Positions 36,217 to 48,669 of a stretch of DNA of 62,500 nucleotides are shown piece after piece. Positions within the stretch are counted from its first letter, which is position 1, and the number at the start of each line of letters is the position of its first letter. Origin of the DNA: Chondrilla cf. caribensis (Eukaryota; Porifera; Demospongiae; Chondrillida; Chondrillidae); assembly GCA_964020155.1 (NCBI GenBank), contig OZ026552.1, positions 5,649,048 through 5,711,547 on the forward strand, in the 5' to 3' direction. The notes below the pieces were generated by a model. The model saw nothing but the letters and a program-made list of their open reading frames with translations. It ran no database searches and had not been told where the DNA came from. The position numbers and the translations under genes are program-made.

Positions 36217-39200
36217 ATGGCTGATTCGCGCGAAGAAGAATTCGAGGAACAGGAAACAGGTGAATGCCTCCCGTTGTTGATCGTTGTCGATAACTCCTTA
36301 CGTCAATGTATACCTCGTCTGTGCACCCAGGACAAGCAATAGGGATTGAGAAAGTATAAAATAAGTCTTTTGTATGTTTTGTTATGTGATAGACTCTAGC
36401 CTTCGCCCCTAGGTAACCCACCGAGTGAAATACATGTTAAGGACGAAGAAGCAAAGAGCGATTATCAGAAATCCGGTAAGGGCGGCCAGCCTGCTCAGTC
36501 GCTGATGGCTTGCTACAGAACAGACCTCCCTTCGGTGGAGGAGCAGCTTGAGGTTGCTAAGAAGAGGAAAGCTACACAGATAGAGGACCGTCACAGACAG
36601 CTGGACGCAGAATATCACCAGAAATTGCAAAAGGCGCTAGAAAGAAAGAAGGAACATGACAGAGAGGAGAAAGAACGCCTATACAGGGAGGCTCGTAAAG
36701 AGCAGTCGAAGAGAGCTGCCGTGTTGGAGAGGAAGAAGCAACAGGAGGAAGAGAAGAAGAGACAAATGATGGCTGAGTACGAGAAACGCCAAAAGCAGCA
36801 TCAGGCTGCTGAGGAACGAAGGCTCAAGATATCAAAGTCGTCCAGTCCCAAGGTACTCAAGAATCAGCACTCTCCTCCACAGTTGAAGAAATCCAACAGA
36901 GAACTGCAGAAGAGCATGACAACTGGAGATATACGTAAATCTCAAAAAGCTTCGAGTAAATTGAAGTCCTCGACCTCAGCCAGTATGGTTGGCCCAGTGT
37001 CCTCACAGCGAAACACTACCAATGGAAAATCAACAAAGCCATCAACACAGCCATTGTCCCTCAGTCATACACCAACAGTAAAACCATCTTGCTCACACAA
37101 CACTACCAGTTCCTCATCACCATCCAAACCCAAACAACTCACATCAACACCAAAGACACATCTGTTAACCTCGAAGGTACAATCTGTGAAGAAGACTTCA
37201 ACTGGCTCTCCACAAGAACAGAAGAAGGCAGTCCACTCCACACAGTCCCCCAAACTGAGAAAGAAAATATCACAACCATCTCCAGCAACTAAAGTGATGG
37301 GGAAGAAGTCACTGTCACATTCGGGACAGAGGGGAAGCTCTCCTGGTAGTGCAAGAAAAGACCGTCACTCAAAGGAGATGACGTCTACCAGTGACCATCA
37401 CCTGGAGGAGATGACGTCAACCAGTGACCATCACCTGGAGGAGACGACGTCTACCAGTGACCATCACCCGGAGGAGACGACATCAACCAGTGACCATCAC
37501 CCAGAGGAGACGACGTCTACCAGTGACCATCACCCAGTGGAGACGACGTCAACCAGTGACCATCACCCGGAGGAGACGACGTCAACCAGTGACCATCACC
37601 CAGAGGAGACGACGTCAACCAGTGACCATCACCCAGAGGAGATGACGTCTACCAGTGACCATCACCTGGAGGAGATGACGTCTACCAGTGACCATCACCC
37701 GGAAGAGACGATGTCTACCAGTGACCATCATCTGGAGGAGATGACGTCTACCAGTGACCATCACCCGGAGGAGACGATGTCTACCAGTGACCATCATCTG
37801 GAGGAGATGACGTCTACCACTGAAATTGCTATTAAGGATGAGACAGCTAGAAGTGAGTATCTTTGTGACCTTTCAGTATACCACCAGCATGTAGTAAGTG
37901 AGATACATCCGGTATACCCCCAGTCTCCCTATCATGTGATGTTGTACCTGCAGTGTACCTGAAGCCTGTATATCTAACATGATGTTGCCTGTTCTACTAT
38001 AGCTGTTCCACAGTTCAAGGATGTGGAGGTTGGGCAGTTGAGTGAGGAACTGACTGTAGCATCTGTGGTTCCTTCAGTGAGTGTGTCTCACGTAACATCA
38101 GAGGGATGTGTTGTCGATGGCAACACTCTGGAGTCCTTGGACGAAAATAACTGGGTTCGAAATGAGAATGGAAACAAGGATGGGAATGATAACCGGGATG
38201 AAACTAATGAAAAGAGCAAGAACCTGTATGAAAGTGAGAAACTGGATGTGAACAGGTGTCAGAATGAAAACGAGAACCCGGACAAGGGTCAAACGGCCCA
38301 TCCTCAGAAAACCAAATCCTTGAAGCATGTCTCAAGTACTTCAGCGCTGGATTCGATGCATTCTATCAGAAGTGATTCTCTTGGCGTACCCGCTGCTGTC
38401 TTCCGGAGACATTCGGATGGACCGTCCAGAGAAAGAAAGAGAGTAGTACTTGACCAACCCTTAGTCCTACCTGTGTTATCTACCACTCCCCAGATTCCCC
38501 AAGACGAGAGGACGGAGCGGAGCATGAAGGAGGGTGGTGTTGAGGTGCCTCTAATTGTCCATCCTCTGCATCTCAGTGATGACTCAGTGAATGAACTGGA
38601 GGAGGAAGAGGAGTGTAGCGATGAAGAAACAGAGGAGGATGCCAGAAGGACAGTTCGGAGTGAGGTATGTGCATCACTCTCTGTAGTTTCTCCTCCACAG
38701 ATACGTTAGGGGGAGGAAGGGGGTACACACACAGTACCTCTACACATGACAGCACACACAATACGTACATCTGTACATGACAGCACACACAATACGTACA
38801 TCTGTACAAGGCAGCACACACAGTACCTCTACACATGACTACACACACAGCACATACATCTGTACATGACAGCACACATAATACGTACATCTGTACAAGG
38901 CAGCACACACAGTACCTCTACACATGACTACACACAGCACGTACATCTGTACATGACAGCACACACAGTACCCTAACATATATGTACATAAGAATTTTGA
39001 CCCGAATCGGTAATAATCACTTCTTTGCCAATGTGCTATGAGGTCTTTTCGGAGAATACCACTCCTCATCAGTAGCACTGGGCAATGTTCTGAGTTTCCA
39101 AGTGGCAACTTTTACATAGGGTGTTGAAGTCGGTAGATAATAGTCCACTACCTGTATATACTTTGTGAACTGATCATCATGTGGCTGATGTTTGTCCTCG

Positions 39201-41532
39201 TTGACGCACCATGTGTTCTCTGTTTGAACTGGTCCCTTTAGATGGTGGACAGAGTCATAGCTCAGACACTAGAGGAGAAGGCTAAACTGCTGAAAAAGTT
39301 GAGCATAAAGGTACATATGTATGTACTGTGTGTGGTGTGTGTGGTGTGTGTACCTTGTGCGCTGTGTGTACTGTGTGTAATGTGTGCACTGTATGGGGAC
39401 TGTGATAGGATTGTGATGGGATTGTGATGGGACTGTGATAGGATTGTGATGGGACTGTGGTGGGACTGTGGTGGGACTGTGATGGAGACTGTGATGGGGA
39501 CTGTGATGGGACTGTGATGGGGACTGTGATGGGGATATGACTAGATTTGTCTTTGTCGTTCCATCAACAGAAATCTGCTGATTCAGCACATTTGCCTGTT
39601 CGTGGTGGCACACCTGACGTGGACAGCGACCACAACACAACTAGCGTGGATGAGGACAGCGGGGGAGATGAACTCCAGAACCCGACAAAGGCCCTGTATC
39701 GTATACAGTCTAACCCGGACCTATCGCCAGAGGAGACCATGGATGAACTCGGAGAAGAAGTGAGGGTTAGGAAGACATCAGCTCCTGCTCTGATGACCAA
39801 GAAAACGAGTGTTGATTTTGAAGGACTGCAGATCCCAGCCTACTTGGGACCTTTGGATCGCCTCCCACCCTACACTGGCAGTTTTGAGAGTCTTAACAAC
39901 TCGGTGGGTGAGCATCTGGACATCTCACCTATCGAGCAAACTACCACGGACATCAGTTCAGAGATGTTAATGAGTACCCCGTTCTTCCAGGACGCTACCG
40001 GTAGAGGATTTGATGCTGTTAGCGACATTGATCAACACAAGGACAGCTATCAATTCAGATCTAATGTTGGTGATGATGTGGTTAGTGACAGTGATGAAGA
40101 TGACAGCTATCAACTTAGATCAAATGCTATCATGGACGATGTGGTTAGCGACAGTGACGAAGATGGCAGCTATCAACTTAGGTCAGATGTTGTTGATGAG
40201 GTGGTTAGTGACAGTGATGAAGATGACAGCTATCAACTTCAATCAAATGGTGTTGTTGACGAGGTGGTTAGTGACAGTGACGAAGATGGCAGCTATCAAC
40301 TTAGGTCAGATGTTGTTGACGAGGTGGTTAGTGACAGTGATGAAGATGACAGCTATCAACTTCAATCAAATGGTTTTGTTGACGAGGTGGTTAGCGACAG
40401 TGATGAAGATGACAGCTATCAACTGCGATCAAATGGTGTTGTTGATGAGGTGGTTAGTGACAGTGACGAAGATGACAGCTATCAACTGAGATCAGATGTT
40501 GTTGTCGACGAGGTGGTTAGTGACAGTGATGAAGATGAGGGTGCCCGAAAACATCCAAGCTTTAGAATGCTGCCTAAAAAGGATTCCTTCATCCTCTTCA
40601 AAGATGCTCTCTCTCCACCATCTCCGAAGGATGTAGAGACTTTGTTTGGCAGTGATGACAACACTGCCAAAAAGGATTCCATCGTTCTCCCACCAATTGC
40701 GTTGCCGCCTCCACCTCTCAAAGGTATTTTGAAGTCATCACGTTCGAAAGTCACACACCCTGCCTCGACCGCACCCACAAGCACAATGGTGCCAATTGAT
40801 GAAATTATCAGCAGCGATGGAGAAGACGACAATGATGGTGGATTGAAGGCCTCCGATAGTCCTGTTGTTTATTCTTCTGCTCAACTAGAGCCTGATTCCC
40901 CCACTGTGAATCCAACGTTTGACTCAGGTGGAGCCAGTGTAAGGGGTGGCGGCACAAGGGCTCCCCACTCCCCTCAGAATTGCTACCAGGATGTCTTGTG
41001 CTCCAGTGACGACAGCGAGGATGAAGATAATGAGATTCGTGACAACACCCAGCCTCTGGCCATCAAAAGTGGTCTTCCTACCTCTCCCCTGCAGCCGTCC
41101 CCACCAGTGGGCAGCGAAGATGGTAGCACCTCCCATGATACAGGTGGCACCATACATGAGATACATATGGAACAAACCACCGTCAAACGGGTAGTTCCCT
41201 TGGATGATGTATTCTCCTCCAGTGACAGTGACGAGCTCGTGGAAGACTGTTATGAGCTGGAAATGTCGATCCCAGTGATCAAGGTGCAACCCCCTTCCAC
41301 TGGAGACAGCAACCAGGGAGATGAGCCTTCAGTGAGCCCACCTGGACATGTGGATGTTGGCTTGAAAGATAATATTTGGAGAGAAGCCACAGCTGGACAG
41401 GTTTCAAATTCAGACTCTGACACTGGATTTGCCGATTCTGTTCCAAGTTCACTGAAATTTGGAAGTGGAACTGTCTATTCTGACGAAGTGGTCAGCTCTA
41501 GTGAAAGTGAAGGAGACTTGTTTGTTTACTAG
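36217..41532 (+). CDS. Large disordered repeat protein with MAP7-like charged N-terminal helix, 1,391 residues
   Basis: Exons 36217-36259, 36413-37852, 38003-38664, 39242-39310 and 39571-41532 join to 1,392 codons including TAG. About residues 40-160 form a long, highly charged helix (SVEEQLEVAKKRKATQIEDR, then ERKKEHDREEKERLYREA, RKKQQEEEKKRQMMAEYEKR). It resembles the microtubule-binding EMAP/MAP7 (ensconsin) region. A basic Ser/Pro/Lys-rich linker follows. Next come about 13 tandem 11-residue repeats (ETTSTSDHHPE) and, in exon 5, eight tandem 20-21-residue repeats (DSYQLRSNGVVDEVVSDSDE). The core acidic motif recurs outside the array: DEIISSDGEDD, QDVLCSSDDSEDED, DDVFSSSDSDE and, at the very end, DEVVSSSESEGD. 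The MAP7 assignment is by composition and helix pattern only. A cytoskeletal role is inference. Confidence 0.7.
37374..37829. repeat. Coding 33-bp minisatellite (11-residue unit), about 13 copies
   Basis: In-frame unit GAGGAGACGACGTCTACCAG TGACCATCACCCG, encoding EETTSTSDHHP with L/P and T/M variation. Nearly identical codons in neighbouring copies point to recent tandem duplication. Confidence 0.95.
38720..38965. repeat. Higher-order repeat in intron 3 of the MAP7-like gene
   Basis: About 2.5 copies of a block of near 115 bases made from ACACACAGTACCTCTACACATGAC and CATCTGTACATGACAGC words. The rest of this intron (38966-39241) shows nothing I can assign. Confidence 0.8.
39400..39540. repeat. 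GGGACTGTGAT minisatellite in intron 4 of the MAP7-like gene
   Basis: Loose 11-18-base units of GATTGTGATGGGACTGTGATAG. It follows a short TGTGTACTG-like run (39313-39390) just after the exon 4 donor. Confidence 0.85.
40021..40545. repeat. Coding 60-63-bp minisatellite, eight copies
   Basis: In-frame unit encoding GACAGCTATCAACTTAGATC-type (DSYQLRS) plus VVDEVVSDSDED. Copies differ by one-codon indels, and D/G and Q/R swaps, so they are older than the 33-bp array. Confidence 0.95.
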
Positions 41533-41632
41533 TTTACCATGTTTGTAGCCCTTCAAATAGCTCTGTTTTGCTGAGCCTTTATATCGTTTAATATCATATA
41601 CACAGCATATATATAATATATATACCTGTATT

Positions 41633-41912
41633 ATTCTTTATAGATACCTGTATTGTCCTTTATAGATACCTGTATTGTCCTTTATAGATACCTGTATTGT
41701 CCTTTATAGATACCTGTATTGTCCTTTATATATACCTGTATTGTCCTTTATAGATACCTGTATTGTCCTTTATATATACCTGTATTGTCCTTTATATATA
41801 CCTGTATTGTCCTTTATAGATACCTGTATTGTCCTTTATAGATACCTGTATTGTCCTTTATATATACCTGTATTGTCCTTTATAGATACCTGTATTGTCC
41901 TTTATATATACA
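41633..41912. repeat. 22-bp minisatellite in the 3' UTR of the MAP7-like gene
   Basis: About twelve copies of GTATTGTCCTTTATAGATAC CT, with TATAG/TATAT alternation, starting 100 bases after the stop codon. Confidence 0.95.
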
Positions 41913-41949
41913 TGACATAATTCTTTTGTATTATACTTAATATCATAAA

Positions 41950-42203
41950 TTATGTAGCGATATCCTTCGATATCAGTCTCTGATATGTTATATCGTTGAC
42001 GCTGTGTTATGTAGTATTTATTCACATCAAGTTCATGTCAAGTGGTCCCATTATGTACACTTTGGTTGGGGTAATTATTATTCTAATGTAAATTTTATCT
42101 ATGGATAATTGCATTTTAATGTAGTAGTGATTAACCAATAGCAATAATAAAACAATCCATAAAATGAAGAAAATTAAATAATTATGAAAAATTGTGAGAC
42201 TGT
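41950..42203. promoter_or_regulatory. Overlapping 3' ends with two opposing poly(A) signals
   Basis: AATAAA on the plus strand at 42146-42151 could end the MAP7-like gene. TTTATT at 42017-42022 (AATAAA on minus) could end the gene at 42204-42938. The two signals cross over, so the mature 3' UTRs would overlap by about 130 bases. Confidence 0.5.
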
Positions 42204-42938
42204 TTATATTGGATGTGATATTGAAGACCGTCGTGATGACGTACAGCTGTCTATCTCGTCATCGGAAGAATCAGACAAAACAGAATCTTGATAGTCAGCA
42301 AAGTATATGATGATTTTTGGAGGGCGTGGCTGTCGAGAGCACGCCCACTCTTCATCCCCCTCCTCCTCTGACTCCACTATGTCAGTGAACTGTAACCTCA
42401 TGTCCACGGGTTGGAACGAGCCGGGGGAGGCAACAACGGGGGGCTGCACAGGAGAGGACACGAACTCGTCTGTTCTGGCGGGTATCCCAGCAAGACCCGT
42501 CCTCCTCAGTCTTCTGTTGAGAGATCTCCCCGATTCGTCCCTCGCGCACACATCGGGATGGTGAGGACCGCAACGCACAAGATTTGCAGTGTTGTCTTCA
42601 GATTCGAAGAAACCTCTGTCAGTCGTTGTGGACTCAGAGTCTCTCATCTCGCTTTCTAAATCCTCTTGTTCAGTGTCAAAGATCGTTGGAAGGCCCACGT
42701 GTTCGGGACGAGAAGGCGCCCTTCCCGAGAGCCTGGTCGACCAGGCAGAGGTTTGTAACGTCTTGGCTTCCCCGAACAGGTCCACCGCCTCCAAGTCGCT
42801 CGTGCTGTGGTTGCTCAAACTGCTTCTCCCCGAATCAGAGGATACCTTAGGCGAGCAGCCCGGTAGTTCTTCCTTGTTCACGTCTTGAGGACTGCGAGAG
42901 GGAGGCTCCAGCCTGCACATGTCAGAGGAAGGCTCCAT
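42204..42938 (-). CDS. Unrecognised acidic protein, single exon, 244 residues
   Basis: An intronless ORF from ATG at 42938 to TAA. It is Ser/Asp/Glu-rich throughout and probably disordered. Notable blocks: SSDSGRSSLSNHSTSDLEAV, SLNRRLRRTGLAGIP, QFTDIVESEEEGDEEWA and a C-terminal PPKIIIYFADYQDSVL followed by SDSSDDEIDS. The codon use is even and rich in CpG compared with the repeats around it, which argues for a real gene. The final acidic motif resembles the repeated motif of its convergent neighbour (36217-41532). I recognise no family. It is one of the few single-exon genes here, so retroposition is possible. Confidence 0.6.
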   Translation of the reverse strand: MEPSSDMCRLEPPSRSPQDVNKEELPGCSPKVSSDSGRSSLSNHSTSDLEAVDLFGEAKTLQTSAWSTRLSGRAPSRPEHVGLPTIFDTEQEDLESEMRDSESTTTDRGFFESEDNTANLVRCGPHHPDVCARDESGRSLNRRLRRTGLAGIPARTDEFVSSPVQPPVVASPGSFQPVDMRLQFTDIVESEEEGDEEWACSRQPRPPKIIIYFADYQDSVLSDSSDDEIDSCTSSRRSSISHPI

Positions 42939-43494
42939 GGTCGACTGGTCGACTCTTATTATAATGGACGGACGTTATCACCAGCTGTATGGCTTAGAAA
43001 AAGCGCGGTTCAATGGCCTATCTGTTTAAGTAGCCGCTGTTATAGTAGCTGTTTCCTGGAGTTAATGGTCCGACCGAAGCTCCAGGCGACTTATATCATC
43101 AGCCCCTAGGCCTGGGGAAATATGTTGATGGTTGTGGGTAGGGCAGCAATGTTAACAGTGTAGCATAGCCGTCACCCCCGCAGTTGTCATATTTGGGATC
43201 ACAAAAACTGTAATATCTTGTCAACGGACACTTTCATCTGAGATATTATATTTGTACTGTGTTATTCGATAAAATGGGGTAATCCGTAGCATTGAGGTAA
43301 TTCAAGACATCTTGGCTATCATAAAAGTACATCAATTTTGATAAGTACAATGTTACATTAACATAGAAAAATACATATTTCAAATTCATGGAAATGAATC
43401 ATCCAGCAATCTGTACACTATGTCATCCCTGGGACAATAATTGTTGACAACATGAATATATTATTATTGTCATGGTAACATAAATACTCTCTTA
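42939..43494. other. Intergenic region upstream of the acidic-protein gene and downstream of USP16/45
   Basis: 550 bases with no recognisable ORF, RNA or repeat. It should contain the promoter of the gene at 42204-42938 and the USP16/45 3' UTR. Next to the start codon is the tandem GGTCGACTGGTCGACT (42939 region). Confidence 0.5.
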
Positions 43495-45520
43495 TCATGA
43501 CACCAGTGGTAATTTTTCATAGAACAAAAGGAATGCTTGAGAGTTGAGCACTTTGTCTTCCGTGGTCCGGGAAACGTGGGAATCACTGATGTAGACCCAT
43601 TGTCCTCTAAGAGAATAAACATCAAACTGCTTAAGATCATTAGATGATGGTGGGTGTGGTTGGTCTTGATCACTAGATAATAATTGGTGTGGTTCATTTC
43701 GATCACTGGATGATGATGGGTGTGGTTGGTCTTGATCACAGGATGATGATGGATGTCGTTGGTTTTGATCACTAGATGACGATGGGTGAGGTTCGTTTTG
43801 ATCATCAGATAATGATGGGTGTGGTTCATCTTGATCACCGGATGATGGTGGGTGTGGTTGGTTTTGATCACCAGATGATGGTGGGCGCAGTTGGTCTTGA
43901 TCAGATGATAGTGTGTGTGGCTGGCCTTGATTACATAATGGTGGGTGTGGTTGGTCTTGATCACCAGATGATGGTGGGTGTGGTTGGACTTGATCATCAG
44001 ATGATGGTGGGCGTGGTTGGTCTTGATCATTAGATGATGGTGGGCATGGTTGGTCTTGATCACCAGATGATGGTGGGTGTGGTTGGACTTGATCATCAGA
44101 TGATGGTGGGCGTGGTTGGTCTCGATCATTAGATGATGGTGGGTGTGGCTGGTCTGGCCCATCATTATCAGTCATAGACTGAACTACAACCGTACTCTTC
44201 CTGTCAGTACATTCCACCTCCAATGATGGTTCATGCAATGACGGGTGATCCCGATCATCATTCAAAGAGGTATCTTTTCTTTCAAGAGTGCACTCATTCA
44301 TCATCTTCTCCAACCCATCCACTGGTGTGGGCCGTGTGGCAGTGGGCGTGGCAGCAGTGGGCGGTCTCAGCCGAACGTAGGCCACATAGTGACCTCCAGA
44401 CATACTCCCATGGTGCTCCACCACTCCGTACAGGGAATACAGGAGGTGACCCTGGCTGTCTGTGAGCACCTGGGTATGAGAAGGAAAATATTCAATTCTG
44501 AGGATAATTGAAGAAGTGGTGATGTGCAGTGTACCTGTACCGTTATCATCAATACCCAGATGAAATATCCCACAAGCCATCATCATCCTCTACCTCAACC
44601 ATCATCCTCTACCTCAACCACCATCATCCTCTACCTCAACCATCATTGTCCTCTACCTCAACCATCATCATCCTCTACCTCAACCATCATCATCCTCTAC
44701 CTCAACCACCATCGTCCGCTACCTCAACCATCATTGTCCTCTACCTCAACCATCATCATCCTCTACCTCAACCATCATTGTCCTCTACCTCAACCATCAT
44801 CATCCTCTACCTCAACCACCATCGTCCGCTACCTCAACCATCATTGTCCTCTACCTCAACCACCATCATCCTCTACCTCAACCATCATTGTCCTCTACCT
44901 CAACCATCATTGTCCCCTACCTCAACCATCATCATCCTCTACCTCAACCATCATTGTCCTCTACCTCAACCATCATCGTCTTCTACCTCAACCATCATTG
45001 TCCTCTACCTCAACCATCATCGTCCTCTACTGCAACCACTAAACGTCATCACTCCGATCCAACTATCAGCACATGTAACTGAACACTAGTTCACTTCCTA
45101 ATTCTCCAAATAGCTGCGAGAAAGCACAATCACTGAACTTTCCCATCCTCTAATTGAATGACCTTGTAATACGTTCAGTAAAATCATAAAATATCAAGTT
45201 ACAGCCTCGACCTAGGGTGAGACATGTAATCTGAAATATGTACCCAAAGTTTGGACTAGTTGTCTCTACAAGGAGAGAGATGGTCTACACATGTGTTGTA
45301 CATAGATAAGAACTGTCAGTACGACAGTTATGGATGCACACATGGTTGTAACATGGACACTGAGCATGGATTACACAATTACCAGGTTCCGTGTACATAC
45401 GAACATAGTGACCTGTAAGCTAGGGAGCTAGTGGACACTTAACCAAGTACATAGACACATACTTAATCCATAAGTTGCACCTTGTAACCATGACAATACA
45501 CACAGTGGTAGACACAGCGG

Positions 45521-45594
<74 letters not shown>

Positions 45595-48500
45595 CCTGTA
45601 CACCATACAACCACTGTATCTCACCTCACAATCTTCAGTACAGAATGGTGAGATGTCGAGAACAGGCGGGAACCTAATGTGCCTGTTGTTCTTGACAAGC
45701 CTCGCTCCACTCCCCTTCTTCTGTTCAAAACGCTTCAAATGTAGAGTAAGTACAGCTGGAGGAGAACTGATGAGAAGCTTCTTCTGTGCATCAGTGAACA
45801 CAGTCTCTCCACCATTGCTGCTCCCTCCACTGTTACCTGGAAACACAGCCACAAGGAAGGCATGAGACCAGTGATGCATATTTGTTGTGTTGGCAAACAA
45901 CAACAACAGTAGGAAATACACAAACACAAGAATATTCATGAGTTTACACAATAACTGCTGAGGCAAGCAGTGGTCATTTGGGGTATTCCAATATTGTACT
46001 AGCATCACCTTGGACCCCATATCTAGGCTAGGCAGGCAAAGTTAGTTATTACACACTCCCACGCTATGTAAACACCTCGGGTGAGAAACAGGACTACAGA
46101 TGTTCACTGAAAGAGGAGATGACTCCATATGATACAGTTGAGCAGGAGGGGTGTGGAAAAGGGGATGAATGGTCTGCAATGGTGGCACATGTACAATCTG
46201 GCATTCCTTCCTTGACAACAGTAAACTTGAACCACACCTCTAGCAACAAAGACCACACCTCTGGCAACTAAAGCCACACCCCCAGCAACTAAAGCCACAC
46301 CTCTAGCAACTAAAGCCACACACCCAGCAACTAAGGACACACCCCTCCAGTAATGATACAATCCTAGATTGAGAATCACATCCACCTCAATGATAATGAC
46401 ATAAGGGAAACAAGAATTTCCCTCAATAGGCTCCTCCCCTACACTGTCCCCTCATAAGCTCCTCCCCCATCCAGTGATAAACATTTGGTTGCACAACTGA
46501 TATTGGCACAGACACATATATAAACAAAAACAAACAAATTTACATTTTTTTCAGGAAAACATGTTCTTTTCAAATCAATTACCAGCTGAACTCAAGGTGA
46601 CTGGGTCAATTAGGTCAGGGTTAGCTGGCCAGTGATAACTTCTCCAAAAGGGGACTTTGTGACATCAGAGACAAACACTCATCAAAAAGTTTCTAGTTTA
46701 CCTAACAACGAGTCTCCTGAGATGACTGACTAGTGCAAGAACTTACTATTTTCTTCATTTGCTGAGCATTTCTGATCCCCATTCCCAGTAGCTTCTAAGG
46801 TATCAGAATCGGAGTCAGGATGGCTATTGTCTTGTTTAGAACATTGGCTGGTATCCATGGTGATGTCACCCTGCACTGTCTGGGTCTGCTGCCTGCCTCT
46901 CAGCTCAGTGCAGACATCACAAGCGTACTGGTCCTTCCCACTCAGCAGTTCACACCCGGTGAAGTCCAGCAAACACGACTCTAGAGCATCAACGCTCACT
47001 GGGAGGCTCGCAGAAGACAGAGGACAAGGGAGAGAGCCAGAGCCCACTTTTGTGGAGGGACTCTTGTCTTCTTGTTCAGAGCCAACTACCTCACTCCTAG
47101 GATCAGGGCTCACATCCTCGAGAGGAGGTGTGTCACTTCCTGCGACAACCACAGGAGGGTGTGTGTTACTTCCTGCGACAACCACAGGAGGGTGTGTGTT
47201 ACTTCCTGTGACAACCCCAGAAGGGTGTGTGTTACTTCCTGCAACAACCACAGGAGGGTGTGTGTTACTTCCTGTGACAACCCCAGGAGGGTGTGTGTTA
47301 CTTCCTGCGACAACCCCAGGAGGGTGTGTGCTACTTCCTGCGACAACCCCAGGAGGGTGTGTGTTACTTCCAGCGACAACCATTGGCGGGAGCGTGTCAT
47401 TTCCTGTAGCAGCCACAGGAGAGTGTGTGTGATTTGATGGTGTGCTTTCACCCTTGACATCGACTACACCCGTCACCATTGGGTCATCTGATGCTGTGGA
47501 CAGTGTCTGGTCTGCCAGCTTGGATTCCCGCACTTCACTGATCCCCCCCTGTGGGGTGGTGTTGTTGGCCAGAACGACGTCCTTCTCATTGGCAACATGG
47601 ATGTCATCGGTGCTCAAACTAGTGCCAGCCGTCACGTCTGGATTGGAAGCCCGTCCTCCAGACTCCTTGCTGCTCAAAGTACTCACAATTTCAGTCAACT
47701 TGTGGAAAGACCCTTTCAAGTTCACTTTTGCATTCTGTTTTTGTTTCTATGACAACAAAGGGCTCCAATAGCACACAGTTCATTAGCAATTACCAGAATA
47801 AATACCTTCTTCTCTTCTTTTTTCTTTTTCTTCAGTTGATGTTTGCTGAGTTGTTCAGTGACTTTAGGAGCATTACTTTCCCTATCCCCACCAGCTGGCT
47901 GCCCTCTTTGGTGCTGGTGACAAGAGGAGAGTATAATACCACTTGAATAATGAAAGCAAAAACAACAACAACAACAACAACAAGACCAACAACAGCAAAC
48001 AACAGTTTACTGTCAAACTAACCTTATCTAATGAAGGCACTGACAAGGATAGATCCAGAAAATCCTCTTCTCTTTTGGAAACCTGGATGAAGAATTGGGA
48101 GTTGGAGCTGATCAATATGTGTCACATTATAGGCGTAGTTTACTGAGCTATACTGAAATTTTGATACTAAAACAATGATACAATACACTGAATTCTCATT
48201 AATGCACCACCTCTTTATCAACCAACAAACCTTTAAATCCACCACGAATAGCAGCAGATTAACTGGAATTCACTGTACATGAGTATGTACATATACATCC
48301 CAATGTGTGTAGTCAAAGTTACATACACCAATAGTTTACAGAAATATACTGATAGTTTACAGACATATACTGATAGTTTACTATGCTCACATGCTTGCAC
48401 TGACAACAGAGGACGAAGCTCATCAGTTTCCCTCCGAAAACATCCTCCACAAATGTGCTTCCCAGGTTACGACCATAAGCTACGGAGAGACATTATGTCA

Positions 48501-48609
48501 ATAAGAGAGTGAGTACACTTGGTCCTTTACTACAGTAGACAAACCTCTATTGTGTGTACGTACTTTGTACATGTGCACACATATAGTACACATACGTGTA
48601 CACACACTT

Positions 48610-48669
<60 letters not shown>

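Noticed and set aside
44524..45089. Open frames of 170-186 codons ([13 protein letters not shown] repeats)
   Set aside because: A 22-bp intronic minisatellite. The frames rotate through the repeat and end at its borders.
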